Below, piece after piece: positions 28,902 to 39,273 of a stretch of DNA of 64,000 bases. The DNA is taken from NCBI RefSeq assembly GCF_001182825.2, contig NZ_LFYO02000003.1, forward strand, positions 186,001-250,000. Direction: 5' to 3'. The notes under the pieces are model-generated. The model saw nothing but the letters and a program-made list of their open reading frames with translations. It did not search any database and had not been told where the DNA came from. How positions within the stretch are numbered: the stretch's first letter is position 1; each line of letters begins with the position of its first letter. Made by a program: the position numbers and the translations under genes. Origin of the DNA: Streptococcus sp. X13SY08 (GTDB lineage: Bacteria > Bacillota > Bacilli > Lactobacillales > Streptococcaceae).

Positions 28902-29783
28902 ATGTTCAAGAAAATTCTTACTTCCGCTTTGCTATTGTCCTCGTTGGCTCTTGCTGCTTGCTCGAATCAGTCGTCAACAGATGCTTCAAAAGCTGAGATG
29001 ACCCAATGGGAACAAATTAAAGAAGCTGGAGTTTTGAAAGTTGCAACGCCCGGTACTCTTTATCCGACTTCATTTTACAATGATGAAAATAAATTAGTTG
29101 GTTATGAAATCGATATGATGAATGAAATCGGCGAGCGTTTGGATGTCGAAATCGAATACCAAGAAATTGGTGTTGCAGAAGCCTTCACATCTGTGGATAG
29201 TGGAAAAGTGGATGTGGCTGTGAACAACTTTGACACAACAAAAGAGCGTCTCGAAAAGTATAACTTCTCTATTCCTTACAAATATTCAATCAGTGGTATG
29301 ATTGTCCGCGAAGATGGCTCTTCCAACATTAGCGCAGCTGATTTGTCAGATTGGAAAGGCAAAAAAGCTGGTGGTGGTGCTGGTACACAGTATATGAAAA
29401 TCGCTGAAAAATTAGGTGCTGATCCAGTTATCTATGACAATGTGACCAATGATGTTTACCTTCGTGATGTATCAACTGGTCGTACAGACTTCATTCCAAA
29501 TGACTACTACACACAAGTGATTGCTGTTAAACTCATCACTGAAAAATTCCCAGATATCAAAGTCAAGATGAGTGAAGCAAAATATAATCCAACTGAGCAA
29601 GGAATGGTCATGAAAAAAGATGACGATAGCTTGAAAAAAGAGTTGGACAAGGTCATTGAAGAAATGAAAAAAGATGGTACTTTGAAAGGTATCTCTGAGA
29701 AATATTATGCTGGTCAAGATTTGACAAAACCAGCAGAAGGAACAGAAGATTTGCCAGTTGTAGACGTTTCTGACGTCAAATAA
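28902..29783 (+). CDS. Amino acid ABC transporter substrate-binding lipoprotein
   Basis: 293 residues with a lipoprotein signal (LALAAC lipobox near residue 19). The domain is a family 3 solute-binding protein (GVLKVATPGTLYPTSFYNDENKLVGYEIDMMNEIG). Such proteins bind polar or charged amino acids, cystine or glutamine outside the membrane and feed the permease encoded next. A strong AAAAGGAG site precedes the ATG. A partial cre-like sequence TGAAAACGTT lies near 28857. No ATPase gene is adjacent, so one must be supplied from elsewhere. Confidence 0.9.
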   Translation: MFKKILTSALLLSSLALAACSNQSSTDASKAEMTQWEQIKEAGVLKVATPGTLYPTSFYNDENKLVGYEIDMMNEIGERLDVEIEYQEIGVAEAFTSVDSGKVDVAVNNFDTTKERLEKYNFSIPYKYSISGMIVREDGSSNISAADLSDWKGKKAGGGAGTQYMKIAEKLGADPVIYDNVTNDVYLRDVSTGRTDFIPNDYYTQVIAVKLITEKFPDIKVKMSEAKYNPTEQGMVMKKDDDSLKKELDKVIEEMKKDGTLKGISEKYYAGQDLTKPAEGTEDLPVVDVSDVK

Positions 29784-29808
29784 ACTTAGATTTTATGATA
29801 AAATAGAG

Positions 29809-29838
29809 AGAGTTGGGCACGCCCAGCTTTTTCTCTAG
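29809..29838 (+). terminator. Attenuating hairpin between the ABC genes
   Basis: GTTGGGC/GCCCAGC followed by TTTTTCTC. It probably sets a high ratio of binding protein to permease. Confidence 0.65.
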
Positions 29839-29847
29839 GAGTTTTCT

Positions 29848-30516
29848 ATGATCAATTGGCAAGCGCTCTTCGACCTGACATTAGCTTTGGAGGCGATTCC
29901 TGAAATCCTAAAAGGTCTGCCTTATACCTTGGCTTTATCTCTCATTGGTTTTGGTTTGGGGACCTTCTTTGGGTTTTTTGTAGCCCTTTTACGGATGTCT
30001 CCATTACCGCTCTTTCGATGGATCTCCAGTCTTCATGTTTCACTCATGCGTGGCATTCCTCTAATGGTTCTCCTCTTTTTCATTTATTTCGGACTTCCAT
30101 TTATGGGAATTGAGCTGGATGCTATCATGTCCACCATCATCGCTTTTACCTTTATGTCCAGTGCCTATATTTCGGAAATTATCCGTTCCTCTCTCAAGGC
30201 TATTGACAATGGTCAATGGGAAGCCGCGCGTTCGCTCGGATTGAAGAAGTCCATTATTTATCGTAAGGTCATTATCCCACAAGCCTTTCGGATTGCTTTA
30301 CCACCTCTTAGCAATGTTCTCTTGGATATGGTCAAAAGTACGTCTTTGACAGCTATGATTACTGTTCCGGAGATGTTTAATCAGGCGAAAATCATCGGCG
30401 GAGCTAAGTCAGATTATATGACGGTTTATATTTGCGTTGCCTTGCTTTATTGGGTGATTTGTACTTTATATGCTTTTGGGCAAGCTGCGCTGGAAAAACG
30501 CTTGGCAACCTATTAA
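29848..30516 (+). CDS. Amino acid ABC transporter permease
   Basis: 222 residues, His/Glu/Gln/Arg-type permease with about five membrane helices. It carries the EAA loop SSLKAIDNGQWEAARSLGLKKSIIYRKVIIPQA in shortened view (core EAARSLG near residue 129), which docks the ATPase subunit. It lies 64 bases after the binding-protein gene, past a terminator-like hairpin, with a CTAGGAG site. The two genes form one importer lacking its own ATPase gene here. Confidence 0.9.
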   Translation: MINWQALFDLTLALEAIPEILKGLPYTLALSLIGFGLGTFFGFFVALLRMSPLPLFRWISSLHVSLMRGIPLMVLLFFIYFGLPFMGIELDAIMSTIIAFTFMSSAYISEIIRSSLKAIDNGQWEAARSLGLKKSIIYRKVIIPQAFRIALPPLSNVLLDMVKSTSLTAMITVPEMFNQAKIIGGAKSDYMTVYICVALLYWVICTLYAFGQAALEKRLATY

Positions 30517-30574
30517 GCTAAGATTTGGAATGGTCTGTTGGTTAGAATAGTTTCATTTTGCTGTTCTTTCTCAT

Positions 30575-30607
30575 AAAAATAGGAGCATGGACCGAGGTCA
30601 AGCTCCT
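30575..30607 (-). terminator. Terminator of the Fur-family gene
   Basis: AGGAGC/GCTCCT stem overlapping the stop codon, followed on the minus strand by ATTTTTA. Confidence 0.7.
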
Positions 30608-31056
30608 TAGTTTATTGCAATGCAATCTGGGCAGATGCCGTAGATAGTGACGACTTCCTTGGTAATACGGTAGCCAGTCTGTTCTTGAGCAATGCGGTTG
30701 AAGGATGGGAAATCCACGTCAATATCAGTGATTTTACCACATTTTTCGCAGATGACATTGAGATGGTCGTGCCCCATAAAGTCGTAATAGGTGGTCGTGT
30801 CCTTATTGCGCTTAATTTCTGTGACAAATCCTTCGTCGACTAGCACCTTGAGATTGTTGTAAACGGTAGCGAGACTCATACTTGGAAAATCTGGTCTCAG
30901 GTCCCTATAAATCATTTCAGCGCTAGGATGTTCCTTGCTATCAATCAGATAGGCTAGCACCGCTTTTCGGGTTTCTGTGATGCGGATTCCTTTTGTTCGT
31001 AAATGGTCAATGACGTGCTCATAAGCCGTCGTTTTTGGTTCAAATGCATGTGTCAT
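30607..31056 (-). CDS. perR: Fur family transcriptional regulator, PerR-like
   Basis: 149 residues. An N-terminal winged helix (TRKAVLAYLIDSKEHPSAEMIYRDL) is followed by a metal-binding dimerisation domain with DHLNVICEKCGKI and GICPDC, the two CxxC pairs holding structural zinc. Streptococci usually have one Fur-type protein, and it acts as PerR, sensing peroxide by metal-catalysed histidine oxidation. The assignment to PerR rather than Fur or Zur rests on that knowledge. Start ATG at 31056 with AAGGAGG. It is monocistronic and convergent with the ABC permease. Confidence 0.82.
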   Translation of the reverse strand: MTHAFEPKTTAYEHVIDHLRTKGIRITETRKAVLAYLIDSKEHPSAEMIYRDLRPDFPSMSLATVYNNLKVLVDEGFVTEIKRNKDTTTYYDFMGHDHLNVICEKCGKITDIDVDFPSFNRIAQEQTGYRITKEVVTIYGICPDCIAIN

Positions 31057-31153
31057 GGCACGCCTCCTTTCCAGTCATTATACACTATTTTATGCATAAA
31101 CGCGACAAAAAATCACACAATTTCTGTCCTAGTACAGTTCGAGGTTGCTCCAC

Positions 31154-31182
31154 TTGTGAAATAGGTTGTCTTGAGGTACAAT
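31154..31182 (+). promoter_or_regulatory. truA operon promoter, predicted leaderless start
   Basis: -35 TTGTGA (31154-31159), 17-base spacer, -10 TACAAT (31177-31182). The expected transcription start, seven bases after the -10, coincides with the A of the truA ATG (31189). Confidence 0.65.
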
Positions 31183-31188
31183 TCTTTT

Positions 31189-31938
31189 ATGACTAGATAC
31201 AAAGCGATTATTTCCTATGATGGGACCAATTTTAGCGGCTTTCAGCGTCAGCCTCATGCGCGCACTGTTCAAGAAGAGATTGAAAAGACGCTCTTGCGTC
31301 TGAATAGCGGTCAAGTAGTGACCGTCCATGGTGCAGGACGGACGGATGCCGGTGTTCATGCCTATGGGCAGGTCATTCATTTTGATCTACCAGGTCAGAG
31401 GGATGTGGAAAAGCTGCGCTTCGGTCTGGATACTCAATGCCCAGAGGATATTGATATCGTAGCAGTTGAAGTAGTAGCAGACGATTTCCATGCTCGCTAT
31501 CATAAACATAGCAAAACTTATGAATTTTTAGTGGATATTGGGCGACCTAAAAATCCCATGATGCGAAACTATGCAACGCATTATTCTTTCCCACTAGGGA
31601 TAGCTTCTATGAAAGAAGCAATCAAAGACTTGGTCGGGACCCATGATTTTACAGGTTTTACCGCATCGGGTACTAGCGTGGAAAATAAGGTTCGTACCAT
31701 TACAAAAGCCACTATTCACTATGACGAGAAGCGAAATTTCCTGATTTTTACCTTTTCTGGAAATGGTTTTCTCTACAAGCAAGTGCGGAACATGGTTGGA
31801 ACTCTTCTAAAAATTGGCAACGGACGCATGCCTGTCAGCCAAATTCGCAGAGTTTTGGAAACAAAAAATCGCGAATTGGCAGGTCCAACCGCAGCAGGAA
31901 ATGGTCTTTATCTGAAGGAGATTCGTTATGAAGACTAA
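31189..31938 (+). CDS. truA: tRNA pseudouridine synthase A
   Basis: 249 residues. The product isomerises uridines 38-40 in the anticodon arm of many tRNAs. The catalytic aspartate lies in [14 protein letters not shown] (near residue 53). Other family blocks are [10 protein letters not shown] and [14 protein letters not shown]. The start is ATG 31189; no ribosome binding site precedes it, and the promoter places the mRNA 5' end at or near the ATG. It overlaps pdxK by 11 bases and leads a four-gene operon. Confidence 0.94.
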   Translation: MTRYKAIISYDGTNFSGFQRQPHARTVQEEIEKTLLRLNSGQVVTVHGAGRTDAGVHAYGQVIHFDLPGQRDVEKLRFGLDTQCPEDIDIVAVEVVADDFHARYHKHSKTYEFLVDIGRPKNPMMRNYATHYSFPLGIASMKEAIKDLVGTHDFTGFTASGTSVENKVRTITKATIHYDEKRNFLIFTFSGNGFLYKQVRNMVGTLLKIGNGRMPVSQIRRVLETKNRELAGPTAAGNGLYLKEIRYED

Positions 31939-32698
31939 TTATATTTTGACCATTGCAGGCAACGATGTTCTCAGCGGTGGCGGTTTTCAAGCCGATCTCG
32001 CTACTTTTGCCAACCATGGCTTGTTTGGTTTTTTGGCACAAACATGTATGACAGCGAATGGTCCAGATGGTTTTGAAATTATCCCGACAGACTTGGTGCC
32101 TTTCCAAAAGCAATTGGACAGTCTGTCAACAGTAGACTTTGCAATCATCAAAATTGGTCTCTTACCAACGCCGCAGATAGCCTTGGCGGTTCTAGATTTC
32201 ATTCAATCACGTCCGCAAGTACCTGTCGTCTTAGACCCTGTTCTTGTATTTAAGGAAAATGATGATGATAGTGTGTCTACTATGCAAGAAATTTTTCAAG
32301 AATTTTTTACACAAGTCACTGTCATTACACCTAATCTTAAAGAAGCAGAAATATTGTCTGACATGTCAATCTCAAGTCTTGCAGACATGGAAATAGCCGC
32401 GCAAGTGCTCAAAAATAGGGGAGCACACAATGTCGTTATCAAAGGTGGCAATCGTTTGGATACGAATCAAGCCATAGATGTCCTTCTAACTGAGGATGGG
32501 CTGGAAACATTTCAAGCTCCGCTATTGAATAAAAATAATAACGGAGCAGGTTGTACTTTCTCTTCTGCTATCGCGAGTCATTTAGCAGTAGGCGATGATA
32601 TCTCTACAGCGGTTTCCCTAGCAAAAAGCTATGTTACAAGCACCATCAAACATGCAAATTCTTATGGAGTAACTCTTTATGAAAACAAAAACCAATGA
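31928..32698 (+). CDS. pdxK: Pyridoxine/hydroxymethylpyrimidine kinase
   Basis: 256 residues, ribokinase-like ThiD/PdxK family. The N-terminus is [19 protein letters not shown], and the C-terminal anion hole [18 protein letters not shown] replaces the usual GTGC with GAGC. It phosphorylates pyridoxal/pyridoxine or the thiamine precursor HMP. The next gene, an ECF vitamin-uptake component overlapping by 20 bases, supports a salvage role, but the substrate cannot be fixed. Its ribosome binding site AAGGAG is inside truA. Confidence 0.85.
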   Translation: MKTNYILTIAGNDVLSGGGFQADLATFANHGLFGFLAQTCMTANGPDGFEIIPTDLVPFQKQLDSLSTVDFAIIKIGLLPTPQIALAVLDFIQSRPQVPVVLDPVLVFKENDDDSVSTMQEIFQEFFTQVTVITPNLKEAEILSDMSISSLADMEIAAQVLKNRGAHNVVIKGGNRLDTNQAIDVLLTEDGLETFQAPLLNKNNNGAGCTFSSAIASHLAVGDDISTAVSLAKSYVTSTIKHANSYGVTLYENKNQ

Positions 32699-33140
32699 TT
32701 TGACCCTGCTAGCCATTTTGACTGCCCTCACTATTGTTCTCGGTATGTTTGTCACGCTCCCGACCCCAACTGGCGTAACCACACTCTTAGATGTAGGGAT
32801 TTTCTTCACTGCCTTTTATTTAGGTGGAAAAGAAGGAGCCATTGTCGGTGGGTTTTCTGCCTTTCTCTTTGACCTCTTAGCGGGTTATCCCCAATGGATG
32901 TTCATTTCCCTTTTGGCACATGGAGGTCAAGGGTATTTAGCTGGTTTTTCTGGCAAAAAGCGTGCGCTAGGCTTGGTGGGGGCGACAGTCTTTATGGTTG
33001 CCATCTATTTTCTAGCATCTACTGTCATGAGTGGTCTAGGAGCTGCGCTTGCAGAAGTTATGACCAATACCGTGCAAAATATTGTAGGTATGATAGGCGG
33101 TTACTTGCTTTATATGGGACTGAAACGTCTAAAAGCCTAG
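32679..33140 (+). CDS. ECF transporter S component (vitamin precursor uptake)
   Basis: 153 residues, about five to six hydrophobic helices, as in ECF substrate-binding S components. TLPTPTGVTTLLDVGIFFTAFYLGGKEGA is the typical region near helix 2 (core TLLDVGIFF). It would use the shared EcfA-EcfT energising module encoded elsewhere. Overlap with the kinase gene suggests the imported vitamer (pyridoxine or HMP; HmpT- or PdxU-like) is trapped by phosphorylation. Confidence 0.82.
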   Translation: MKTKTNDLTLLAILTALTIVLGMFVTLPTPTGVTTLLDVGIFFTAFYLGGKEGAIVGGFSAFLFDLLAGYPQWMFISLLAHGGQGYLAGFSGKKRALGLVGATVFMVAIYFLASTVMSGLGAALAEVMTNTVQNIVGMIGGYLLYMGLKRLKA

Positions 33141-33152
33141 AAAGGAGATAGT

Positions 33153-33716
33153 ATGCAATTAGAACTGTTAGCAGAAAAGACAAGACTCCTATTAGAAAAT
33201 GTTCTTGAAAAGTCAGCTATCCAGTCTGGACACATTTTTGTCTTGGGCTTATCCTCTAGTGAAGTCGTAGGAGGGCATATAGGGAAAAATTCCAGTCTGG
33301 AAGTTGGAGAAGTTATTGTTGCTACTATTTTAGAAATCTTAACGAAACGTGGGATTTATCTTGCTGTCCAAGGCTGTGAACATCTTAATCGTGCGCTTGT
33401 GGTTGAACGTGAACTCGCTATTCAAAAAGGCTTAGAAATTGTCAATGTTCTTCCCAGTCTTCATGCGGGAGGCAGTGGGCAATTAGCAGCTTTCAAATTC
33501 ATGAAAGATCCTGTCGAAGTTGAATTCATCACTGCACAGGCAGGTTTAGATATTGGCGATACCTCCATTGGGATGCACGTCAAGCATGTGCAGGTTCCTG
33601 TTCGACCAACTATACGTGAGTTGGGCGGCGCACATGTGACGGCACTTGCTAGCCGACCAAAATTAATTGGTGGTGCACGAGCACTCTATCAATCGGACCC
33701 GATCCGAAAGGCGTAA
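33153..33716 (+). CDS. TIGR01440/UPF0340 family protein (YwlG-like)
   Basis: 187 residues, full length for the family. It contains [21 protein letters not shown] and [13 protein letters not shown]. No biochemical role is established to my knowledge. ATG 33153 has an AAAGGAG site 12 bases after the ECF gene, so it is the last gene of the truA operon. It ends near a hairpin AAGCAG/CTGCTT (33731-33754). Confidence 0.88.
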   Translation: MQLELLAEKTRLLLENVLEKSAIQSGHIFVLGLSSSEVVGGHIGKNSSLEVGEVIVATILEILTKRGIYLAVQGCEHLNRALVVERELAIQKGLEIVNVLPSLHAGGSGQLAAFKFMKDPVEVEFITAQAGLDIGDTSIGMHVKHVQVPVRPTIRELGGAHVTALASRPKLIGGARALYQSDPIRKA

Positions 33717-33789
33717 AAATAAATGCAAACAAGCAGGCTGTTCTAGCTCTGCTTATTTTGTATGCTAATGATAAAATGTGTTAAAACCT

Positions 33790-33817
33790 TTGATTTTTCC
33801 TTGTTTTATGATAGAAT
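33790..33817 (+). promoter_or_regulatory. tig promoter
   Basis: -35 TTGATT, 16-base spacer, -10 TAGAAT, 38 bases before tig. Confidence 0.6.
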
Positions 33818-33855
33818 TGGTAGGATGACAATAAAATTTTAAGGAGAAAGACACA

Positions 33856-35139
33856 ATGTCTGTATCATTTGAATCAAAAGAAACAAACCGTGGCGTTTTG
33901 ACGTTCACTATCGCTCAAGAAGCAATCCAACCAGAGTTGACAAAAGTATTTAACAACGTTAAAAAAGATATCAACATTCCAGGTTTCCGTAAAGGGAAAG
34001 TAACTCGTGCTATTTTTGACCAACGTTTTGGCGAAGAAGCTCTTTATCAAGATGTTGTGAATGCACTCTTGCCAGCAGCATACGAAGCAGCAGTTAAAGA
34101 AGCTGGTATCGAAGTCGTTGCACAACCAAAAATTGATGTTGTTTCAATGGAAAAAGGTCAAGACTGGACTGTCAATGCTGAAGTTGTCACAAAACCTGAA
34201 GTAAAATTGGGTGACTACAAAAACCTTGAAGTATCTGTAGAAGCTTCAAAAGAAGTGACTGACGAAGAAGTGGATGCTAAAATTGAACGTGAACGCAACA
34301 ACTTGGCTGAATTGACGATCAAAGAAGATGCTGCAGCAAACGGTGATGCTGTTGTTATCGATTTTGTTGGATCTGTTGATGGTGTTGAATTTGACGGCGG
34401 AAAAGGCGAAAACTACTCTCTTGAACTTGGTTCAGGCCAATTTATCCCAGATTTTGAAGACCAATTGGTCGGTGCGAAAGCTGGCGAAACAGTTGATGTG
34501 AAAGTAACATTCCCAGAAGACTACCAAGCAGTTGACTTGGCTGGTAAAGATGCTCTCTTTGTGACAACAGTTCATGAAGTAAAAGCAAAAGAAGTTCCAG
34601 CTCTTGATGATGAATTGGCAAAAGATATTGACGAAGAAGTAGAAACACTTGATGAGTTGAAAGCTAAGTACCGTAAGGAATTGGAAGCAGCTAAAGAAAT
34701 CGCATTTGACGATGCAGTTGAATCAGCAGCACTTGAATTGGCTGTTGAAAATGCTGAAATCGTTGACCTTCCAAGCGAAATGGTTCACGAAGAAGTGCAC
34801 CGTGCTATGAATGAATTCATGAGCAGCATGCAACAACAAGGTATCTCACCTGAAATGTACTTCCAAATTACTGGTACAACTAAAGATGATCTTCATGCTC
34901 AATACGAAAAAGATGCTGAAAAACGTACGAAAACAAACTTGGTTGTAGAAGCTATTGCAAAAGCAGAAGGCTTTGACGCAACTGAAGAGGAAATCACAGC
35001 TGAAATCGAAGAATTAGCAGCAAACTACAACATGGAAGTAGCACAAGTACGTAGCCTCCTTTCAGAAGATATGTTGAAACATGATATTACTGTTAAAAAA
35101 GCAGTAGAAGCTATCACTTCAACAGCAACTGTTAAATAA
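33856..35139 (+). CDS. tig: Trigger factor
   Basis: 427 residues. The product is a ribosome-bound chaperone and peptidyl-prolyl isomerase for nascent chains. The N-terminal ribosome-binding domain has the signature [13 protein letters not shown] central FKBP-type domain ([17 protein letters not shown]) follows, then a long helical C-terminal chaperone domain. ATG follows AAGGAG. It is a single gene closed by a palindromic terminator. Confidence 0.96.
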   Translation: MSVSFESKETNRGVLTFTIAQEAIQPELTKVFNNVKKDINIPGFRKGKVTRAIFDQRFGEEALYQDVVNALLPAAYEAAVKEAGIEVVAQPKIDVVSMEKGQDWTVNAEVVTKPEVKLGDYKNLEVSVEASKEVTDEEVDAKIERERNNLAELTIKEDAAANGDAVVIDFVGSVDGVEFDGGKGENYSLELGSGQFIPDFEDQLVGAKAGETVDVKVTFPEDYQAVDLAGKDALFVTTVHEVKAKEVPALDDELAKDIDEEVETLDELKAKYRKELEAAKEIAFDDAVESAALELAVENAEIVDLPSEMVHEEVHRAMNEFMSSMQQQGISPEMYFQITGTTKDDLHAQYEKDAEKRTKTNLVVEAIAKAEGFDATEEEITAEIEELAANYNMEVAQVRSLLSEDMLKHDITVKKAVEAITSTATVK

Positions 35140-35163
35140 GGATTCAACTGACTCCGGAAAAAT

Positions 35164-35187
35164 CAGACAAGCTTGTCTGGTTTTTTC
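35164..35187 (+). terminator. tig terminator
   Basis: The 16-base perfect palindrome CAGACAAGCTTGTCTG is followed by GTTTTTTC. Confidence 0.85.
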
Positions 35188-35200
35188 ATTGATAAACTCT

Positions 35201-35229
35201 TTGACTAATTGTGTATTTTAGCGTAAAAT
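35201..35229 (+). promoter_or_regulatory. rpoE promoter
   Basis: -35 TTGACT, 17-base spacer, -10 TAAAAT, 30 bases before the TTG start. Confidence 0.75.
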
Positions 35230-35259
35230 AGTATGGAAAGACAAAAAAGGAGAAAGACC

Positions 35260-35841
35260 TTGGAATTAAACGTATTTAAAGGGCAAGAAAAAAGTGAATT
35301 GTCGATGATCGAAGTAGCGCGTGCCATTTTAGAGGAACGTGGCCGTGACAATGAAATGTATTTCAACGATTTGGTTAACGAGATTCAAAACTATCTTGAA
35401 AAATCAAACAGCGAAATCCGTGCAGCTTTGCCAATTTTCTACTCAGACTTGAATGTGGATGGTAGTTTTATCCCACTCGGTGAAAATAAATGGGGCCTCC
35501 GCTCTTGGTATGGTGTTGATGAAATCGATGAAGAAGTCATCACACTTGAAGAAGACGATGAAGATGCACCAAAACGTAAGAAAAAACGCGTCAACGCCTT
35601 TATGGATGGCGATGCTGATGCCATTGATTATGGCAACGATGATCCGGAAGATGAAGGTTCATACGAAGAAACAGAAGATGCTTCAGAATATGATGAAGAA
35701 AATCCAGATGATGAAAAAGACGAAGTGGAATCATACGATTCTGAAATCAAGAAAATCATTCCAGATGATGACGTGGATGAAGATGTTGAATTGAATGAAG
35801 AAGATGATGAGGATGACGATTTTTCTGAAGAGGAAGAATAA
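35260..35841 (+). CDS. rpoE: DNA-directed RNA polymerase subunit delta
   Basis: 193 residues from a TTG start with AAGGAG upstream, matching the family N-terminus [20 protein letters not shown]. An in-frame ATG at 35233 is before the ribosome binding site and is not used. The N-terminal domain binds polymerase. The C-terminal half is an extremely acidic, disordered Asp/Glu tail that competes with nucleic acid and speeds RNA release and recycling. It is found only in Firmicutes. It is conserved directly upstream of pyrG. Confidence 0.95.
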   Translation: MELNVFKGQEKSELSMIEVARAILEERGRDNEMYFNDLVNEIQNYLEKSNSEIRAALPIFYSDLNVDGSFIPLGENKWGLRSWYGVDEIDEEVITLEEDDEDAPKRKKKRVNAFMDGDADAIDYGNDDPEDEGSYEETEDASEYDEENPDDEKDEVESYDSEIKKIIPDDDVDEDVELNEEDDEDDDFSEEEE

Positions 35842-35846
35842 AAAGA

Positions 35847-35882
35847 AAAGGCTGGGATAAGAGTCCCAGCTTTCTATTTTTA
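35847..35882 (+). terminator. rpoE terminator
   Basis: AAAGGCTGGGA/TCCCAGCTTT stem and T-rich tail. Confidence 0.85.
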
Positions 35883-35912
35883 TTTCATTTTAATGACTAA
35901 CTGTGTGGAGGT

Positions 35913-36014
35913 GGGAGTAAAACAGTCTAGTAGACTGTTTTAGGTCAGTACTCTAAAATGAAAAGTACTGAAAAATCGAATTTCTACGAAATGACCGATT
36001 TTTATCTAACTCCC
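35913..36014 (+). repeat. Cloverleaf element between rpoE and pyrG
   Basis: Closing stem GGGAGT/ACTCCC (35913-35918 with 36009-36014) encloses three hairpins. The first is AAAACAGTCT/AGACTGTTTT (35919-35941, loop AGT). The second is CAGTACT/AGTACTG (35946-35970). The third is AAAAATCG/CGATTTTT (35971-36003) continued by ATTTC/GAAAT. The architecture is the same as the dnaK element with unrelated sequence. Confidence 0.75.
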
Positions 36015-36026
36015 TTTTCATCTAAG

Positions 36027-36055
36027 TTGACAAGTTCTTAAAATTACGATATAGT
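36027..36055 (+). promoter_or_regulatory. pyrG promoter
   Basis: Near-consensus: -35 TTGACA (36027-36032), 17-base spacer, -10 TATAGT (36050-36055). The predicted start falls on GGG at 36063-36065. Confidence 0.85.
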
Positions 36056-36062
36056 ATTGTTC

Positions 36063-36125
36063 GGGCACCTCATTTAGAGGTCAAGAGAAAGGCTCCCTAG
36101 TTTCTAGGGAGCTATTTTTGTTTTT
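36063..36125 (+). promoter_or_regulatory. pyrG leader attenuator
   Basis: The transcript would begin GGGCACCTC, followed by small hairpin ACCTC/GAGGT and a perfect terminator GCTCCCTAG/CTAGGGAGC (36092-36112) with TATTTTTGTTTTT. In Bacillus and relatives, low CTP causes reiterative G addition at a GGGC start, and the extra G run pairs with the C/T-rich 5' strand of the terminator, allowing readthrough. The layout here fits. The rest of the leader (36126-36250) has hairpin GCGACC/GGTCGC and no gene. Confidence 0.75.
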
Positions 36126-36246
36126 CCCAGAGAATTGTGTGGCGACCACAGGTCGCTCAAATGATGGTTGTGGGGGATGTTCGGGTGACGCAATATTGAT
36201 GGTCAATGTTTTGCAATCGATATTACTCGACAACTGTCAAAAATAG

Positions 36247-37869
<1,623 letters not shown>

Positions 37870-37919
37870 AAGATTAAGCAATTTTTCCAAGAAATTTTAA
37901 ATAGTTTTTGAAAAAAGTA

Positions 37920-37948
37920 TTGACTTTGTTTCTAGCAACTGATATAAT
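37920..37948 (+). promoter_or_regulatory. tRNA-Leu promoter
   Basis: -35 TTGACT, 17-base spacer, -10 TATAAT, 22 bases before the tRNA. Confidence 0.85.
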
Positions 37949-37969
37949 AATTTCTGTTGTTAAGAGACA

Positions 37970-38055
37970 GCGGAAATGGCGGAATTGGCAGACGCACAGG
38001 ACTAAGGATCCTGTGACCGCTTTAGGTCGTGGGGGTTCAAGTCCCCCTTTCCGCA
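37970..38055 (+). tRNA. tRNA-Leu (anticodon AAG)
   Basis: A class II tRNA of 86 bases with acceptor stem GCGGAAA/TTTCCGC, anticodon arm CAGGA-CTAAGGA-TCCTG, a long variable arm and T arm GGGGG-TTCAAGT-CCCCC. The anticodon AAG reads CUU/CUC. The 3' CCA is not encoded. It has its own promoter and terminator. Confidence 0.95.
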
Positions 38056-38062
38056 TCATGTA

Positions 38063-38090
38063 AGGCAGGTTTTGCACCTGTCTTTTTTTG
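38063..38090 (+). terminator. tRNA-Leu terminator
   Basis: AGGCAGGT/ACCTGTCT with five-base loop and seven T. Confidence 0.85.
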
Positions 38091-38212
38091 TTTTCTGAAA
38101 AAGAAAATGAAAACTGTGCAATAAATCACATTTGAACTAGCATTTTGAATCGAAAAGTGGTAGAATAAAAGGGTATGGGTTATGCCCAAAAAATTATTAG
38201 GAGGCGATACTA

Positions 38213-39094
38213 ATGCCATTAGTTTCAGCAGAAAAATTCGTCCAAGCAGCTCGTGAAAACGGCTATGCTGTTGGTGGATTCAACACAAACAACCTTGAGT
38301 GGACACAAGCTATCTTGCGCGCAGCAGAAGCAAAACAAGCTCCAGTTCTTATCCAAACTTCTATGGGTGCTGCAAAATACATGGGTGGTTACAAAGTTGC
38401 CCGTAACTTGATTGCAAACTTGATTGAATCAATGAACATCACCGTTCCAGTTGCAATCCACCTTGACCACGGTCATTATGAAGATGCACTTGAGTGTATC
38501 GAAGTTGGTTACACTTCTATCATGTTTGATGGTTCACACCTTCCAGTTGAAGAAAACCTTGCAAAAGCAAAAGAAGTAGTTGAATTGGCTCATGCTAAAG
38601 GTGTATCAGTTGAGGCTGAAGTTGGTACTATCGGTGGTGAAGAAGACGGTATCGTTGGTTCAGGTGAATTGGCACCAATCGAAGATGCAGTTGCTATGGT
38701 TGCTACAGGAATCGACTTCTTGGCAGCAGGCATCGGTAACATCCACGGTCCTTACCCAGAAAACTGGACTGGTCTTGATCTTGAGCACTTGCAAAAATTG
38801 ACGGATGCCGTTCCAGGTTTCCCAATTGTATTGCATGGTGGTTCAGGTATTCCTGACGATCAAATCCAAGCAGCTATCAAACTTGGTGTTGCGAAAGTTA
38901 ACGTGAATACTGAGTGTCAAATCGCCTTTGCGAAAGCAACTCGTAAATTTGCTGCTGCTTATGAAGCAAACGAAGCAGAATACGACAAGAAAAAACTCTT
39001 CGACCCACGTAAATTCCTTGCTGATGGCGTAAAAGCTATCCAAGAATCTGTTGAAGAACGTATCGATGTATTCGGTTCAGCTGGTAAAGCTTAA
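38213..39094 (+). CDS. fba: Fructose-bisphosphate aldolase, class II
   Basis: 293 residues. The product is a zinc-dependent aldolase that splits fructose 1,6-bisphosphate in glycolysis. Zinc ligands lie in HLDHGHYED (around residue 82) and in VLHGGSGIP. YTSIMFDGSHLPVEEN is the class II signature. Strong codon bias and a good AGGAGG site indicate high expression. It is monocistronic, with an extended -10 TGGTAGAAT near 38158-38166 and a terminator at 39120-39150. Confidence 0.96.
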   Translation: MPLVSAEKFVQAARENGYAVGGFNTNNLEWTQAILRAAEAKQAPVLIQTSMGAAKYMGGYKVARNLIANLIESMNITVPVAIHLDHGHYEDALECIEVGYTSIMFDGSHLPVEENLAKAKEVVELAHAKGVSVEAEVGTIGGEEDGIVGSGELAPIEDAVAMVATGIDFLAAGIGNIHGPYPENWTGLDLEHLQKLTDAVPGFPIVLHGGSGIPDDQIQAAIKLGVAKVNVNTECQIAFAKATRKFAAAYEANEAEYDKKKLFDPRKFLADGVKAIQESVEERIDVFGSAGKA

Positions 39095-39119
39095 TTCGAT
39101 TTAATGCGATAAAAATAGA

Positions 39120-39150
39120 AAGGCTTGTTCCAATGGACAGGCCTTTTTTG
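39120..39150 (+). terminator. fba terminator
   Basis: AGGCTTGTTC/GGACAGGCCT stem with G-T pairs and six T. Confidence 0.75.
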
Positions 39151-39273
39151 ATACACCATTTAGGTTGTTATTTAGTAGAAAGATTGAGTGTTTAAATATT
39201 TAAACAGGTAGAGACTTTTTATAGAGAATATAGTATAATGGAACATATTAAAAAGAAGATAGTAATGAATTAG

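Noticed and set aside
33874..34125. Antisense gene opposite tig
   Set aside because: Cys/Phe-rich translation with no ribosome binding site; a shadow of the biased tig codons.
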